From a virus, in the IMG/VR virus record IMGVR_UViG_3300020395_000006, positions 1 to 64,000 of that record: 64,000 nucleotides of DNA; one strand, 5' to 3'. The position numbers and the translations under genes were made by a program. The notes under the pieces are model-generated. The model ran no database searches and had not been told where the DNA came from. It saw nothing but the letters and a program-made list of their open reading frames with translations. Numbering within the stretch: the stretch's first letter is position 1; the number at the start of each line of letters is the position of its first letter. Shown in pieces: positions 41,441-50,293 of the stretch.

Positions 41441-43365
41441 TGGGAGTTTATGTAGAACAAAATAAAGACTATAAACCTTCTAGTAAATTCCACGTCCATG
41501 TAGATCAAGCAGAGATAGACAGTGGGGAAATGCCAAAAGGAAATGAATGGTGTGACCTCGGAGGATGTAAAGTACCTAATGCTCATGGATTAAATGGAAT
41601 TGGAAACGATTCTGATGAATATACTGGAAAAATAGACTTAGATCCTGAATCACCTACTTTTGGAATGATAAATTCCAAATACGGATTTCAAGTTGCTAGA
41701 TTTGGAGTAGAATGGACAAATAGTATAGATTGGATCCCTGGATCAGTAGGTACATACCAAGGACATGGAAGTGCAAGTGATCAAGATAAAGAAGCATATA
41801 ACAAAATTCTAAATCATCCAAATACAGTGGTAGTTCTAACCAATAAAATGGTAGAACTAAAGACATGGGCAAGAATTAATGGTCTTGATGAAGATGAAAT
41901 GTATAAAAAATTATACAACAATAATGAAGCACTTGCTAATATTTTTCAGCAAGTAGAACCAAGAATGGAAATTGAAAATAGAGCAGGTGGAATTAATAAT
42001 ATATGCTTTGAAAATAGAGGTATGGATACTGATTGCAAGAATCCAAATATAGATATTATAAACAATATAACTGGAATTGGTAAAACAACTAATTTAGGTA
42101 TTGGAACTGATGGTAATGTTATTGTTGGAGTACAAACAACAAATACAACAAATTTAAATGAACAAATGCTTAATGCTACTGATGGTAAAAAAGGTGTCAA
42201 TGATTTAATAATGAAATCTTCAGAAATATCACCAATTCTTATTGAGGATAGATTCAAAGAAGTTCCAAAAGAATTCCAAAAATCATTTGGGTTTGACGGA
42301 ATCGTAAGTTTGAAATATCCACATGATGCTGTTTATGGTGGTGGTGGTGAAAGTGGTCAAGATCATATTGTTATAGAACAATTTAGATATAAACCACCTC
42401 AAATGGACCTATTAGGTACCGCACCATCAGAGGTAGTTGGTCAAGATGGTATAGTAAAACTGGAAGGTGGCACAAGTTTAGATAACATTGCAACAGGTCT
42501 TACAAGAAATAGTAATTTACGTGATTTTATAGGTCTTTGTAAGATGCCTATCCCAAATCAACTAAACTTTTCTAATGGAGTTAGTTGGAGTGGTGAAAGA
42601 GCAAATGCTGTTGAAGCTGCTTCATTTTTTGCTGCACAAAATGTAGCAACTGGATTAATGGATGAGGGAATTGGAAAAGGTCTTAGTACAGCTATGAATG
42701 AATTTGGTTCATTTATGGATACAGTCAAATCTGGTGGATTTGCTGCAGATCAACCAGCAGGGCAACTTTTATCTGCATTTATTTCTCAATATGCACTAGG
42801 TCGATTAGGTATCAATGTAAACCCAAATCAATTCATAGCAAGAGCACAAGGTGTTGCAATAAATCCCAACTTAGAACTTCTATTCAATGGACCTAAATTG
42901 AGATCTTTTGGTTTCCAATTTAATTTTGCACCAAACGATGAGCAAGATGCATCTATTACAAGAAAAATTCAAAGATTCTTCAAACAAGGTATGTCACCAC
43001 AAAAGAATGAATCTAATCTTATATTCTTAGGATCACCAAATGTTTTTAGACTTAGATATAGAACAAAGGAAAGAGATAGGATAAAAGGTTTACCAATGCA
43101 TAAAATATGTGCACTTACAACATGTGAAATAAACTATGCTCCAGATAATGTTTACCAATCATATGAAGATACCGTAGCAGGATCTCAACCAATAAGAAGT
43201 ACAATGACTCTGAATTTTACAGAACTTACACCTATATTTGAAAGTGATTACAGAGAATCTGTAGCAGATGCAGGTTTTGATCCAGCAACAGAAGATTTAT
43301 TTGGTCAGCGTACAGATGGATCTGACCCATTCCAACCTATAAGTATTGAGGATACAGGTTTCTAA
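41440..43365 (+). CDS. gp48-like baseplate tail-tube cap protein
   Basis: 641 residues, longer than T4 gp48 (about 360). The C-terminal third (about 440-600) carries LLFNGPKLRSFGFQFNFAPN and CALTTCEINYAPDNVYQSY, typical of gp48-type proteins. The N-terminal half is cyanophage specific, with an Asn-rich region (180-260). With gp54 and gp53 it finishes the baseplate platform for the tube. Confidence 0.75.
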   Translation: MGVYVEQNKDYKPSSKFHVHVDQAEIDSGEMPKGNEWCDLGGCKVPNAHGLNGIGNDSDEYTGKIDLDPESPTFGMINSKYGFQVARFGVEWTNSIDWIPGSVGTYQGHGSASDQDKEAYNKILNHPNTVVVLTNKMVELKTWARINGLDEDEMYKKLYNNNEALANIFQQVEPRMEIENRAGGINNICFENRGMDTDCKNPNIDIINNITGIGKTTNLGIGTDGNVIVGVQTTNTTNLNEQMLNATDGKKGVNDLIMKSSEISPILIEDRFKEVPKEFQKSFGFDGIVSLKYPHDAVYGGGGESGQDHIVIEQFRYKPPQMDLLGTAPSEVVGQDGIVKLEGGTSLDNIATGLTRNSNLRDFIGLCKMPIPNQLNFSNGVSWSGERANAVEAASFFAAQNVATGLMDEGIGKGLSTAMNEFGSFMDTVKSGGFAADQPAGQLLSAFISQYALGRLGINVNPNQFIARAQGVAINPNLELLFNGPKLRSFGFQFNFAPNDEQDASITRKIQRFFKQGMSPQKNESNLIFLGSPNVFRLRYRTKERDRIKGLPMHKICALTTCEINYAPDNVYQSYEDTVAGSQPIRSTMTLNFTELTPIFESDYRESVADAGFDPATEDLFGQRTDGSDPFQPISIEDTGF

Positions 43366-43366
43366 A

Positions 43367-44047
43367 ATGGCATATTTCGACGAATTCCCCGATATTCTTC
43401 TACCGTCATTTACGGAAGATAGAAATTCTAACTTTGATTTCGTAAAATCAAAGAATTTATTCAAACGTGCTAAAATTCGTGATGATTTTTGGCAAAATGC
43501 AACTGTATTTGATCAATACTCTATAACTGGGGATGATAGACCAGATAATGTTGCAAAGAAAATATATAATGACTCTAATCTTGATTGGGTTGTATTAATA
43601 GCAAATAATGTAATCAATATTCGAGATGAATGGCCAATGTCACAATATGACCTTAATAGATATCTTGATAACAAATATGCCCAAGATCAATTATCAGAAA
43701 TACATCATTATGAAACAAAGAAAATAATAGGAAAGAATAATCTACTTCTATTAGAAGAAGGACATCATGTAGATGAAAATTTTACCCTATCATATTCATA
43801 TGACAATGGACAAGGACGTGCAGCAGTAGAAACCATATCTGGTGCAAATATCGTTACATCCGTTTCATACTATCAAAATGAAATTAATAAAAATGACGAT
43901 AAAAGAACAATATACATTTTACGTCCAGAATACCTAGAAACCATATTTGCCGATATGAGAGAAATAATGACATATACCAATAGTTCCCAATATATCAATA
44001 GACGCATGAAAAAAGGTGCTAACTTGAGAATACTATCCCCAAGATAA
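43367..44047 (+). CDS. gp53-like baseplate wedge protein
   Basis: 226 residues from MAYFDEFPDILLPSFTED. VAKKIYNDSNLDWVVLIANN and INIRDEWPMSQYDLNRYL belong to gp53, the wedge protein with a LysM-like fold. The ATG at 43367 is chosen; a start at 43346 is in frame but inside the previous gene. It ends the plus-strand operon, 29 bases before a terminator. Confidence 0.8.
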   Translation: MAYFDEFPDILLPSFTEDRNSNFDFVKSKNLFKRAKIRDDFWQNATVFDQYSITGDDRPDNVAKKIYNDSNLDWVVLIANNVINIRDEWPMSQYDLNRYLDNKYAQDQLSEIHHYETKKIIGKNNLLLLEEGHHVDENFTLSYSYDNGQGRAAVETISGANIVTSVSYYQNEINKNDDKRTIYILRPEYLETIFADMREIMTYTNSSQYINRRMKKGANLRILSPR

Positions 44048-44075
44048 CACCAAAAAAACCTTTTTGAGATTTTTT

Positions 44076-44101
44076 GGCGGAGTTTTTTTCCGCCCTTTTT
44101 T
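44076..44101 (+). terminator. rho-independent terminator of the gp4-gp48-gp53 operon
   Basis: GGCGGA, a T-rich loop of seven bases, TCCGCC, then CTTTTTT. Strong and in the right place after gp53. A minus-strand transcript from gp32 would meet the same hairpin, but without a U tract. Confidence 0.8.
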
Positions 44102-44127
44102 CAATCCAAAAGTCGAATTTGCCTGAG

Positions 44128-44412
44128 CTAAAACTTCTTCGGATGTGTAACAACATCACCATGTATCTCACCGATGTCATCGATGTGAGCATGGTCTATT
44201 GCTTCAATATGTGCATGATCCACACTGATGTGTGAATCTTCTACAACTTTCACTTTATACACAATCTTGGACTGTTTCTTAGCGAAGTGAAAATCAATTC
44301 TTTTCTTCAACCAATATACAAAAGCAAGTACCAATATAAATTGAATACCTTCTCCCCAAGACAGGTTCCATGCCTCGTTTAGATCGAGGCTTGCTGCTGC
44401 AAAATAATACAT
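44128..44412 (-). CDS. small membrane protein (94 aa)
   Basis: Residues 20-40 (EGIQFILVLAFVYWLKKRI) form a membrane segment, then a basic stretch and a repeat-like acidic tail with HISVDHAHIEAIDHAHIDDI, rich in His and Asp, possibly metal binding. It directly follows gp32 by one base. Function unknown. A conserved element CAAATTCGACTTTTG follows the stop. Confidence 0.6.
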   Translation of the reverse strand: MYYFAAASLDLNEAWNLSWGEGIQFILVLAFVYWLKKRIDFHFAKKQSKIVYKVKVVEDSHISVDHAHIEAIDHAHIDDIGEIHGDVVTHPKKF

Positions 44413-45333
44413 TTATTCTTCTGCTAAACGCTGGAAGTAAGATAATGCATCATCATCTTCATTAGATGGTGCTGCACCTGCTGCCACAGGTGTCTTTACG
44501 ACACGCTCCTCCTCGGTTACTTGTTTGCGAGACTTGAGGGTAACTTCCTCTTGCTCATCAAACGTTTCTGGGTCAAGTGACTTTCTAGCACTTGATGGAT
44601 TCAACACATTGTTCAATCTCTTTTCAAGATCAGCAAATGATTTGAACTGATCTGCTTTTGTGAACTCCTCTAGCGAATGCTGAGACTTCCACAATGTTTC
44701 CAATGCATCGTCATCATCTAGCAATGCTTCAGTCTTAGTGAACTCAGAGGAATCGTAGTTACGATAACCTGCTACGTTCTTTGCCTTCAACTTGAAGTTT
44801 GCACCTTGCCAGAAATCAAATGGATCAATTGCTTCCTCATCCTCAAACTCAGGTTGCATTGCTGCAGTAATTTTATCAAAGATCTTCTTACCAAACTTGT
44901 ATAAGAATACTTTACCATCGTTTGCAGGATTTGCAGGATCCTTCACAACATATATGTTAGCAATATATGTGAGTTTTCTCTTCTGCTTTCTTGCTTGATC
45001 TTTATCTTCGTCACTGCCACTATTCCATAAGCGACGATTGTACTCCGACACTGGATCACTTTGACCTAGTGTGGTGAGGCTGTTCTCAATGTACCAACCA
45101 CCTGGTCCTTGAAAAGCATGTGACCATACTTTTGCCCATGGTAGTTCTTCCCCATCGGGTGCAGGAAGAAAACGGATTACAGCATAACCGTTACCTGCTT
45201 TGTCTACTTCTAGTTTCCAAAGACGATCATCAGCACCGCCACTGGTTGTTTTGTTCATCTTCTCAATCTCTTTGGTGAGTTTGGAAGTTAAACTGCCTAG
45301 TCTAGACTGTTTTTTTAGATTTGAAAATGACAT
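44413..45333 (-). CDS. gp32: single-stranded DNA-binding protein gp32
   Basis: 306 residues, the T4 gp32 family, which coats single-stranded DNA in replication, recombination and repair. Residues 1-20 (MSFSNLKKQSRLGSLTSKL) are the basic N-terminal cooperativity arm, KVWSHAFQGPGGWYIENSLTT and FLYKFGKKIFDKI the core, and the acidic C-terminal region (from about 270) binds partner proteins. The zinc ligands of T4 gp32 (His and Cys residues in the ENC..C..C region) are absent; ENSLTTLGQSDPVSEYN carries serines instead, so the core is probably zinc-free. Preceded by a CTAAATAG late-type box near 45392. Confidence 0.9.
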   Translation of the reverse strand: MSFSNLKKQSRLGSLTSKLTKEIEKMNKTTSGGADDRLWKLEVDKAGNGYAVIRFLPAPDGEELPWAKVWSHAFQGPGGWYIENSLTTLGQSDPVSEYNRRLWNSGSDEDKDQARKQKRKLTYIANIYVVKDPANPANDGKVFLYKFGKKIFDKITAAMQPEFEDEEAIDPFDFWQGANFKLKAKNVAGYRNYDSSEFTKTEALLDDDDALETLWKSQHSLEEFTKADQFKSFADLEKRLNNVLNPSSARKSLDPETFDEQEEVTLKSRKQVTEEERVVKTPVAAGAAPSNEDDDALSYFQRLAEE

Positions 45334-45391
45334 ATTTGTCGTATTAGGTGGATTGTTAGATTGTTCACCAGACCATAGTATATACCACTAT

Positions 45392-46309
45392 TTAGGTCTT
45401 GTCAACCACCTCTCCTATCTGTATTCCATAGTCAATTTCGGGTGGTACTATCAGGCAAAAACCTATACCACAATTGAATACTCTCCTCATTTCATACTCT
45501 CCTACTTCACCTGCTTGCTGAAGTTTATTGAAAACATCAGGACGTTCCCAAGAACCCCAATCAATTTGTGCTTCTAACCCTTCAGGAATAATTCTAGATA
45601 CATTTTCCTCCAATCCACCACCAGTGATGTGTGCCATACCAACAATAGGTATCTCATTCATCAACTCATGTATAAGTTTCGCATAGATTGTAGTAGGAGT
45701 AAGTAACTCAGGCATATCTTTATAATATATCTTTTGTCTCCATAACATATCATTGATCAAACTATATCCATTACTATGTACTCCACTACTACGTAAACCA
45801 ATGATCTTATCACCTGGTTTGATAAGACTACCATCAACCATCTCTGACTTCTCAACTATACCTGTACAAAAACCAGCAAGATCAAGATCATCAGCATATG
45901 TTGGTGGAGGTCCAGGTCTAGGATGTTCAGCAGTTTCTCCACCTAGGAGTCTACAACCTGCTATCTCACATCCTCTAATAATACCTTGCATAATCTCATT
46001 CAAAAGAGGAGATATCTTACCAGTAGAAATATAATCTAAGAAGTATAAAGGTTTAGCACCACATGTAATCACATCATTGACACACATGGCAACGAGATCA
46101 ATTCCTATAGTACTATAATCATTATTAACTCTTGCTATGTTTATCTTAGTACCAACGCCATCAGCACCAGATACTAAAACAGGTTTCTCATATCCATAAG
46201 GAACTTCAAACATACCACCGAAACCACCAATGTCAGGTGCTTTCTTTTTCAATTCCTCAACAAAAGCATTACCTGCTTCAATGTCAACACCAGAATCTTT
46301 ATAATTCAT
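45392..46309 (-). CDS. purM: phosphoribosylaminoimidazole synthetase PurM
   Basis: AIR synthetase, the fifth step of purine synthesis: FGAM + ATP gives AIR. GADGVGTKI (about 44-52) and LGGETAEHPRPGPPP are the ATP loops; SSGVHSNGYSLIND and AHITGGGLEENVSRI are later family motifs. Length 305 is slightly shorter than host PurM (about 345). Common in T4-like cyanophages, where it would raise nucleotide supply for DNA synthesis. Lies between gp32 and the DUF1825 region. Confidence 0.93.
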   Translation of the reverse strand: MNYKDSGVDIEAGNAFVEELKKKAPDIGGFGGMFEVPYGYEKPVLVSGADGVGTKINIARVNNDYSTIGIDLVAMCVNDVITCGAKPLYFLDYISTGKISPLLNEIMQGIIRGCEIAGCRLLGGETAEHPRPGPPPTYADDLDLAGFCTGIVEKSEMVDGSLIKPGDKIIGLRSSGVHSNGYSLINDMLWRQKIYYKDMPELLTPTTIYAKLIHELMNEIPIVGMAHITGGGLEENVSRIIPEGLEAQIDWGSWERPDVFNKLQQAGEVGEYEMRRVFNCGIGFCLIVPPEIDYGIQIGEVVDKT

Positions 46310-46403
46310 TATCTTGTGGGGGATGATTCAAAATCCAGATCCATACGATACCTAACACCATGATGACAAATAGTCTAATGGATTCTGGTGATGTGTCAAT
46401 CAC
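46299..46403 (-). CDS. possible small membrane peptide (34 aa, GTG start)
   Basis: GTG at 46403, TAA at 46299-46301. Residues RLFVIMVLGIVWIWIL are hydrophobic, giving a single membrane span. It overlaps the stop of the 99-residue gene and the first codons of purM, a coupling arrangement common here. The GTG start is inferred and the evidence is weak. Confidence 0.35.
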   Translation of the reverse strand: MIDTSPESIRLFVIMVLGIVWIWILNHPPQDNEL

Positions 46404-46695
46404 GTTGTCTCCAATCGTCAGATCTTTCTTGATGAAACCATTCTACTACATCATCTGGACTTCCGAAACCCCTTTTATGATTGCTTGAATCGGGGTCTCC
46501 TATGTTCAAGCTATTGAGAAAAGACTCGTCAGGATTTGTACTCATCCTACGAGCCTTATTCAACATACCTCTTGCAGCAGTATTTGCTTTTGCTAATTTC
46601 TGTGCCCATATCATGTCTTGCATACTGACCTCAGTTCCAGAGGCAATGTCCTTACATATAGATTCCAACCGCAAACGGTATTGTGTAGATAACAT
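46396..46695 (-). CDS. conserved phage hypothetical protein (99 aa)
   Basis: Helical protein starting MLSTQYRLRLESICKDIAS, with WAQKLAKANTAARGMLNKAR and a tail FGSPDDVVEWFHQERSDDW. Often encoded near gp59/gp32 in cyanophages. Function unknown, but the position suggests replication or recombination. Confidence 0.6.
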   Translation of the reverse strand: MLSTQYRLRLESICKDIASGTEVSMQDMIWAQKLAKANTAARGMLNKARRMSTNPDESFLNSLNIGDPDSSNHKRGFGSPDDVVEWFHQERSDDWRQRD

Positions 46696-46727
46696 AAGTT
46701 CTCAATAACTACAAAGTATTTACACAC

Positions 46728-47051
46728 TCACATCTTCTTTGATAAGTTATCTAAGGTTTCCCTCATATTCTGAAATATCATATTCATACTGACATCTTTG
46801 AATCCCATAGCAGAAGATGTCAACATGATTTTTTCCTTCATCTTCTTTGCTTCTGGATCATCAGACAATGATAGTCTTGTCCACATAACTTCTTGTCTAT
46901 CTAATAGATCAACAAGTTTATCCATGTGTTCCTTCTTTTCTACGTCCGACATAGTACCGAACCGCATAATAACAGAATACAATTCCTTTTGTATCTCAAA
47001 GATTTCTTCCATCTCTTGACGGATTATCTCTGACTCAAAAAATTCACTCAT
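46728..47051 (-). CDS. DUF1825 family protein
   Basis: 107 residues. MSEFFESEIIRQEMEEIFE and the later helices match DUF1825, a family known mostly from cyanobacteria, whose members start GFFDSEIV and contain similar heptads. Function unknown. It overlaps gp59 by eight bases, so it is probably co-translated with replication genes. It marks this phage as infecting cyanobacteria. Confidence 0.75.
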   Translation of the reverse strand: MSEFFESEIIRQEMEEIFEIQKELYSVIMRFGTMSDVEKKEHMDKLVDLLDRQEVMWTRLSLSDDPEAKKMKEKIMLTSSAMGFKDVSMNMIFQNMRETLDNLSKKM

Positions 47052-47643
47052 ACCTTTCTTTTACTCTTTGTAGTAAGTAGTTACGATACTTGTCCTTGTC
47101 AATATTTAGAAAGGGTAAGTACTTCTTGATCTTTAGACCAACAGTCTTCCATACTGGATCATCTAACTGTTTATCATAGTCTTTACAGTAAGAAAATAGT
47201 TTTTCATAGATACACATCTCTTCTACACTTACCTTCCCACCAAGATGCTCCTTGAGTATAGGTGGGTGACCTTTAGATGCATCAAAGAACTCTTCATAAT
47301 CATACTGATCCATCATATCTTCTGAACCCTGCTTGAAATTATAGAATAAACTTTGCTGTCTCTTCTGCCAATTTTTATATACTATCTCACCATCTCGAAT
47401 CATATTACCTATCCATAAACCTTGAGGATTATCAGTGTCTACAAAGTTAGCAAGAAAGAAATCACATACCTCCTCATCTTTATACTTCCTTGATGTCTTT
47501 TCAAAGAAGTACCTATCCTTTCTCTTATAGAAAGAATCTATCTTAGCTCTTGATGAACCACCATACTTATGGTAGTCATACTTCTCCTTAGTAAAATGAT
47601 TCTTGAATGCTAAGTATTGTTTGTAAGTATCAAAGGGAGTCAT
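47044..47643 (-). CDS. gp59: gp59-like helicase loader
   Basis: About 199 residues from MTPFDTYKQYLAFKNHFTKE. FDTYKQYLAFKNHFTKEKYDYHKY and RDRYFFEKTSRKYKDEEVCDFF are split here below 20 residues only for reading; they match the all-helical gp59 family that loads the gp41 helicase onto gp32-coated DNA. NPQGLWIGNMIRDGEIVY and the C-terminal DKYRNYLLQRVKERYE follow. Start at 47643 rather than 47664, as the shorter form begins with the family Met and overlaps the previous stop by 14 bases. Confidence 0.85.
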   Translation of the reverse strand: MTPFDTYKQYLAFKNHFTKEKYDYHKYGGSSRAKIDSFYKRKDRYFFEKTSRKYKDEEVCDFFLANFVDTDNPQGLWIGNMIRDGEIVYKNWQKRQQSLFYNFKQGSEDMMDQYDYEEFFDASKGHPPILKEHLGGKVSVEEMCIYEKLFSYCKDYDKQLDDPVWKTVGLKIKKYLPFLNIDKDKYRNYLLQRVKERYE

Positions 47644-48607
47644 TGATAATCTCGACTTCAGCATCTGTCAACTCAGGATAAATTGGTAACGATACAACTG
47701 TCTTTGATAACATGACTGCATTTTCTGTAGGTGCAAGTGTATATGGATAGTTGATTCTAGTAGGATAACATACTTTCTTTCTAAAGTCATCCCTATCATC
47801 TAATTGGATAACAAACTTCTGTACAGCATGTGTGTACAGGTCATTTATCAATACCTTATACTTACAATTCTCCATCCAATACTTAGCGATTTCCTTCCTC
47901 CTTCTTTCCCACTCCTCCAAATACTTTGCCTTGATCATCATACATGCACAATCTAACTCACTCATTTTTGAATTAGTTGCTACATCTGTGTACTTCGGAT
48001 GATGATGGTGACGAAAGTTTTTTATAAACTCATACAACTCAGGTATTGATGTACAGATAGCACCTCCATTTCCATAATTAGGTAGGTTCTTCATTGGATC
48101 GAATGACATTGTACATATGTCACCGATTCTTTTGAACCCATTACCTGTCCAATTCTGTGCACCATCTTCACATATGATACCCTTCTGTGGTTTGAGTGCT
48201 GCACCATATAATCCTACCAACACAACAAGATCTGTCCACTCCTCTGCATGTGCATCTTGCATCAGTCCATACTCATCGACCTCGACATACTTTATTTTAC
48301 AACCAACTCTCTTGAATGCATTGTCTGTGGCAATGAATGAGAATGCAGGAAGATATACAGTGCCATCATAAGTTTTTTTGTACCATTCTGCTACAATTTC
48401 TAATGCCTGTGTTCCATTATCTACCGTGAGTGTGGGTTGCTTATTTTTCTTAGTCAACCACTCCTCAAAGTATCTTGTATTTGGACCCAACATATGTTGA
48501 CCAGTCGAATAGACATGATCAGTTGCTTCTAGTATTTGATCACGTAGAAACTTATACTGACGCTGTAAACCAGTGAACTTGATCGTAGAACTCTGTGAAC
48601 CAATCAT
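47630..48607 (-). CDS. DegT/DnrJ/EryC1 family sugar aminotransferase
   Basis: 325 residues, PLP-dependent. DNGTQALEIVAEWYKK (about 62-77), YLPAFSFIATDNAFKRVG and ICEDGAQNWTGN are family motifs; SFDPMKNLPNYGNGGAI carries the PLP lysine. It transfers an amino group to a nucleotide-linked keto-sugar. Its N-terminus overlaps the epimerase by 56 bases and its 3' end overlaps gp59, so the sugar cassette is inserted into the replication operon. Shorter than host family members (about 370). Confidence 0.8.
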   Translation of the reverse strand: MIGSQSSTIKFTGLQRQYKFLRDQILEATDHVYSTGQHMLGPNTRYFEEWLTKKNKQPTLTVDNGTQALEIVAEWYKKTYDGTVYLPAFSFIATDNAFKRVGCKIKYVEVDEYGLMQDAHAEEWTDLVVLVGLYGAALKPQKGIICEDGAQNWTGNGFKRIGDICTMSFDPMKNLPNYGNGGAICTSIPELYEFIKNFRHHHHPKYTDVATNSKMSELDCACMMIKAKYLEEWERRRKEIAKYWMENCKYKVLINDLYTHAVQKFVIQLDDRDDFRKKVCYPTRINYPYTLAPTENAVMLSKTVVSLPIYPELTDAEVEIINDSL

Positions 48608-49511
48608 AGTAACTTTGAAGACCCTCCTCTAAATTTGTTGTTGGATTGTAACCTAATTGTTCCCTTGCTTTGTCGATGCACAGTTCATCTCTGCTAGGAA
48701 ACTTGCCATCTTTTTCTTGTACTATAACTTCACCATCACCAACCATATCTATTATACATTGTGCTGCATCATAAATTGTTCTTGCCTGTCCCCTAGTTAT
48801 ATTATAAGTTTCATTTGGTAATCCTAAATTAGTAACTCTGCATATGCCACTGGCAGTATCATCTACAAAACTAAAATCAAGTTTCTCCTCCTTTCCATTT
48901 ACTCTCAATGGTTTTCCTGTTCTAGCGTTCAATAAGAATTTTGCAATCACTCGGTCTCCTACATCACGAGGACCATACACTGCTGATGGTCTTATAATAT
49001 TATATTCCATACCAAATCTTCTACCATAATCTTTCACCATTTTCTCACCAGTGTATTTCATAATAGCATACAGACCTTTCGGATTGCATGGGTCGTCTTC
49101 TTTAGCAGGACCACTCATATCACCATACACCATAGATGATGAGATATAAATCAATCTTCTGTGTTTACATATTTCTAGAATGTTTAGAAGACCTTCCATC
49201 ATAGTCTTGACACCCTCTTGAGGATTAATATCAACACTCTTCTGTCGAGGGAATGATGCAAGATGTACTACCACATCAGGGTCAAACTCTACTGCTTTAT
49301 ACAACGCTACGAAATCACAAATATCTGTTGTCAATATGTCTGACTTGATAAACTTCTTCCTCTCCTTTACAAGACTTTTCAACTCATCTGATTGAATTGA
49401 ACCATAAGTGGTATGATTATCTACTATCAATACATCATGTCCCTGTTTCTCAAGCAGATACACAACTCTATGACCTATGAATCCACATCCTCCTGTCACT
49501 AATACTCTCAT
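48552..49511 (-). CDS. NAD-dependent nucleotide-sugar epimerase/dehydratase
   Basis: Extended short-chain dehydrogenase, 319 residues. VTGGCGFIGHRVV (residues 5-17) is the GxxGxxG NAD site, SSSMVYG and YAIMKYTGEK give the catalytic Ser/Tyr-x3-Lys. Typical UDP-glucose 4-epimerase-like layout. It precedes the aminotransferase, so together they probably make an amino sugar on a nucleotide carrier. Confidence 0.85.
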   Translation of the reverse strand: MRVLVTGGCGFIGHRVVYLLEKQGHDVLIVDNHTTYGSIQSDELKSLVKERKKFIKSDILTTDICDFVALYKAVEFDPDVVVHLASFPRQKSVDINPQEGVKTMMEGLLNILEICKHRRLIYISSSMVYGDMSGPAKEDDPCNPKGLYAIMKYTGEKMVKDYGRRFGMEYNIIRPSAVYGPRDVGDRVIAKFLLNARTGKPLRVNGKEEKLDFSFVDDTASGICRVTNLGLPNETYNITRGQARTIYDAAQCIIDMVGDGEVIVQEKDGKFPSRDELCIDKAREQLGYNPTTNLEEGLQSYYDWFTEFYDQVHWFTASV

Positions 49512-49564
49512 AAAAACCTATAGGGTAAAATTTTGCCAGAGTTTTTTTTCCGTAATCTGGTAAA

Positions 49565-50293
49565 CTAAAAGTCGATTTTGCTCCAGTGTTTGTACAATGG
49601 ATGATCTTTAGATAGATCTGTGATGGGTGGTTCCTGATGGAACAAACAGACTGAGAACTCAGGTCTGTATTCAAAGCATGGTTTCATATCATTCTCCCAG
49701 TAATGTTTTGGAAGACAACCTTCACGGTAAGAGTAGAAAATCTTTGGAAAGAATGTTGGTTTGATACCTGATCTATGATACCATTTATCAGTTCCAACTA
49801 TGTTCTTTACAATGGTTCTCCAATCAGACTCCCATCTTTCATAGATCCATCTGTTGTCTAACCAAGTCATGACACTGGTATTATACTGTGGTTCATGTGG
49901 ATGTGCAACCCTAAACTTGATACCCTTCCACACTGCTCTGATCACTGCCCAATCTTCTTTCGATTCAAATATCGGAGACAGATCTCCTTGTATGACTAGA
50001 TCTAAATCAAAGTAAAACTTACGTTCATATCTTAACAACTCACCTCTACCAAATATTTCTACTTTATTCCAAGTTGGCCACCACCCTTCACTCACTCGTG
50101 GTTGCATATTATATGTGTAAATGTCTGGATGAATTCCAGTGGGATCATCAGTAAAACAAAGCACATCATCATCAGTCTGCTGCCTGATCGCTTTGTATAG
50201 ATTGTTTACATACTCATGTGAATATAACTTGCCTATCTTAAGACAAATCACACAATTCTGGGAAAACTTCTTTGTAGTTTGTTTTGTTAACAT
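49565..50293 (-). CDS. glycosyltransferase-like protein with DxD motif
   Basis: About 242 residues from MLTKQTTKKFSQNCVICLK. CFTDDPTGIHPDIYTYNM, then FYFDLDLVIQGDLSPIF, provides D-x-D (donor metal site), and YNTSVMTWL follows in the place where GT-A enzymes have FNTG. Likely retaining GT-A glycosyltransferase. An ATG at 50371 is in frame but inside the radical SAM gene; I prefer 50293. Ends in KIDF, whose codons form the AAAATCGACTTTTAG element shared with other genes. Confidence 0.65.
   Translation of the reverse strand: MLTKQTTKKFSQNCVICLKIGKLYSHEYVNNLYKAIRQQTDDDVLCFTDDPTGIHPDIYTYNMQPRVSEGWWPTWNKVEIFGRGELLRYERKFYFDLDLVIQGDLSPIFESKEDWAVIRAVWKGIKFRVAHPHEPQYNTSVMTWLDNRWIYERWESDWRTIVKNIVGTDKWYHRSGIKPTFFPKIFYSYREGCLPKHYWENDMKPCFEYRPEFSVCLFHQEPPITDLSKDHPLYKHWSKIDF

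Noticed and set aside
49468-49674. 68-codon minus-strand frame across the gap between two sugar genes
   Set aside because: It joins the ends of two real genes in a wrong frame and has no ribosome site.
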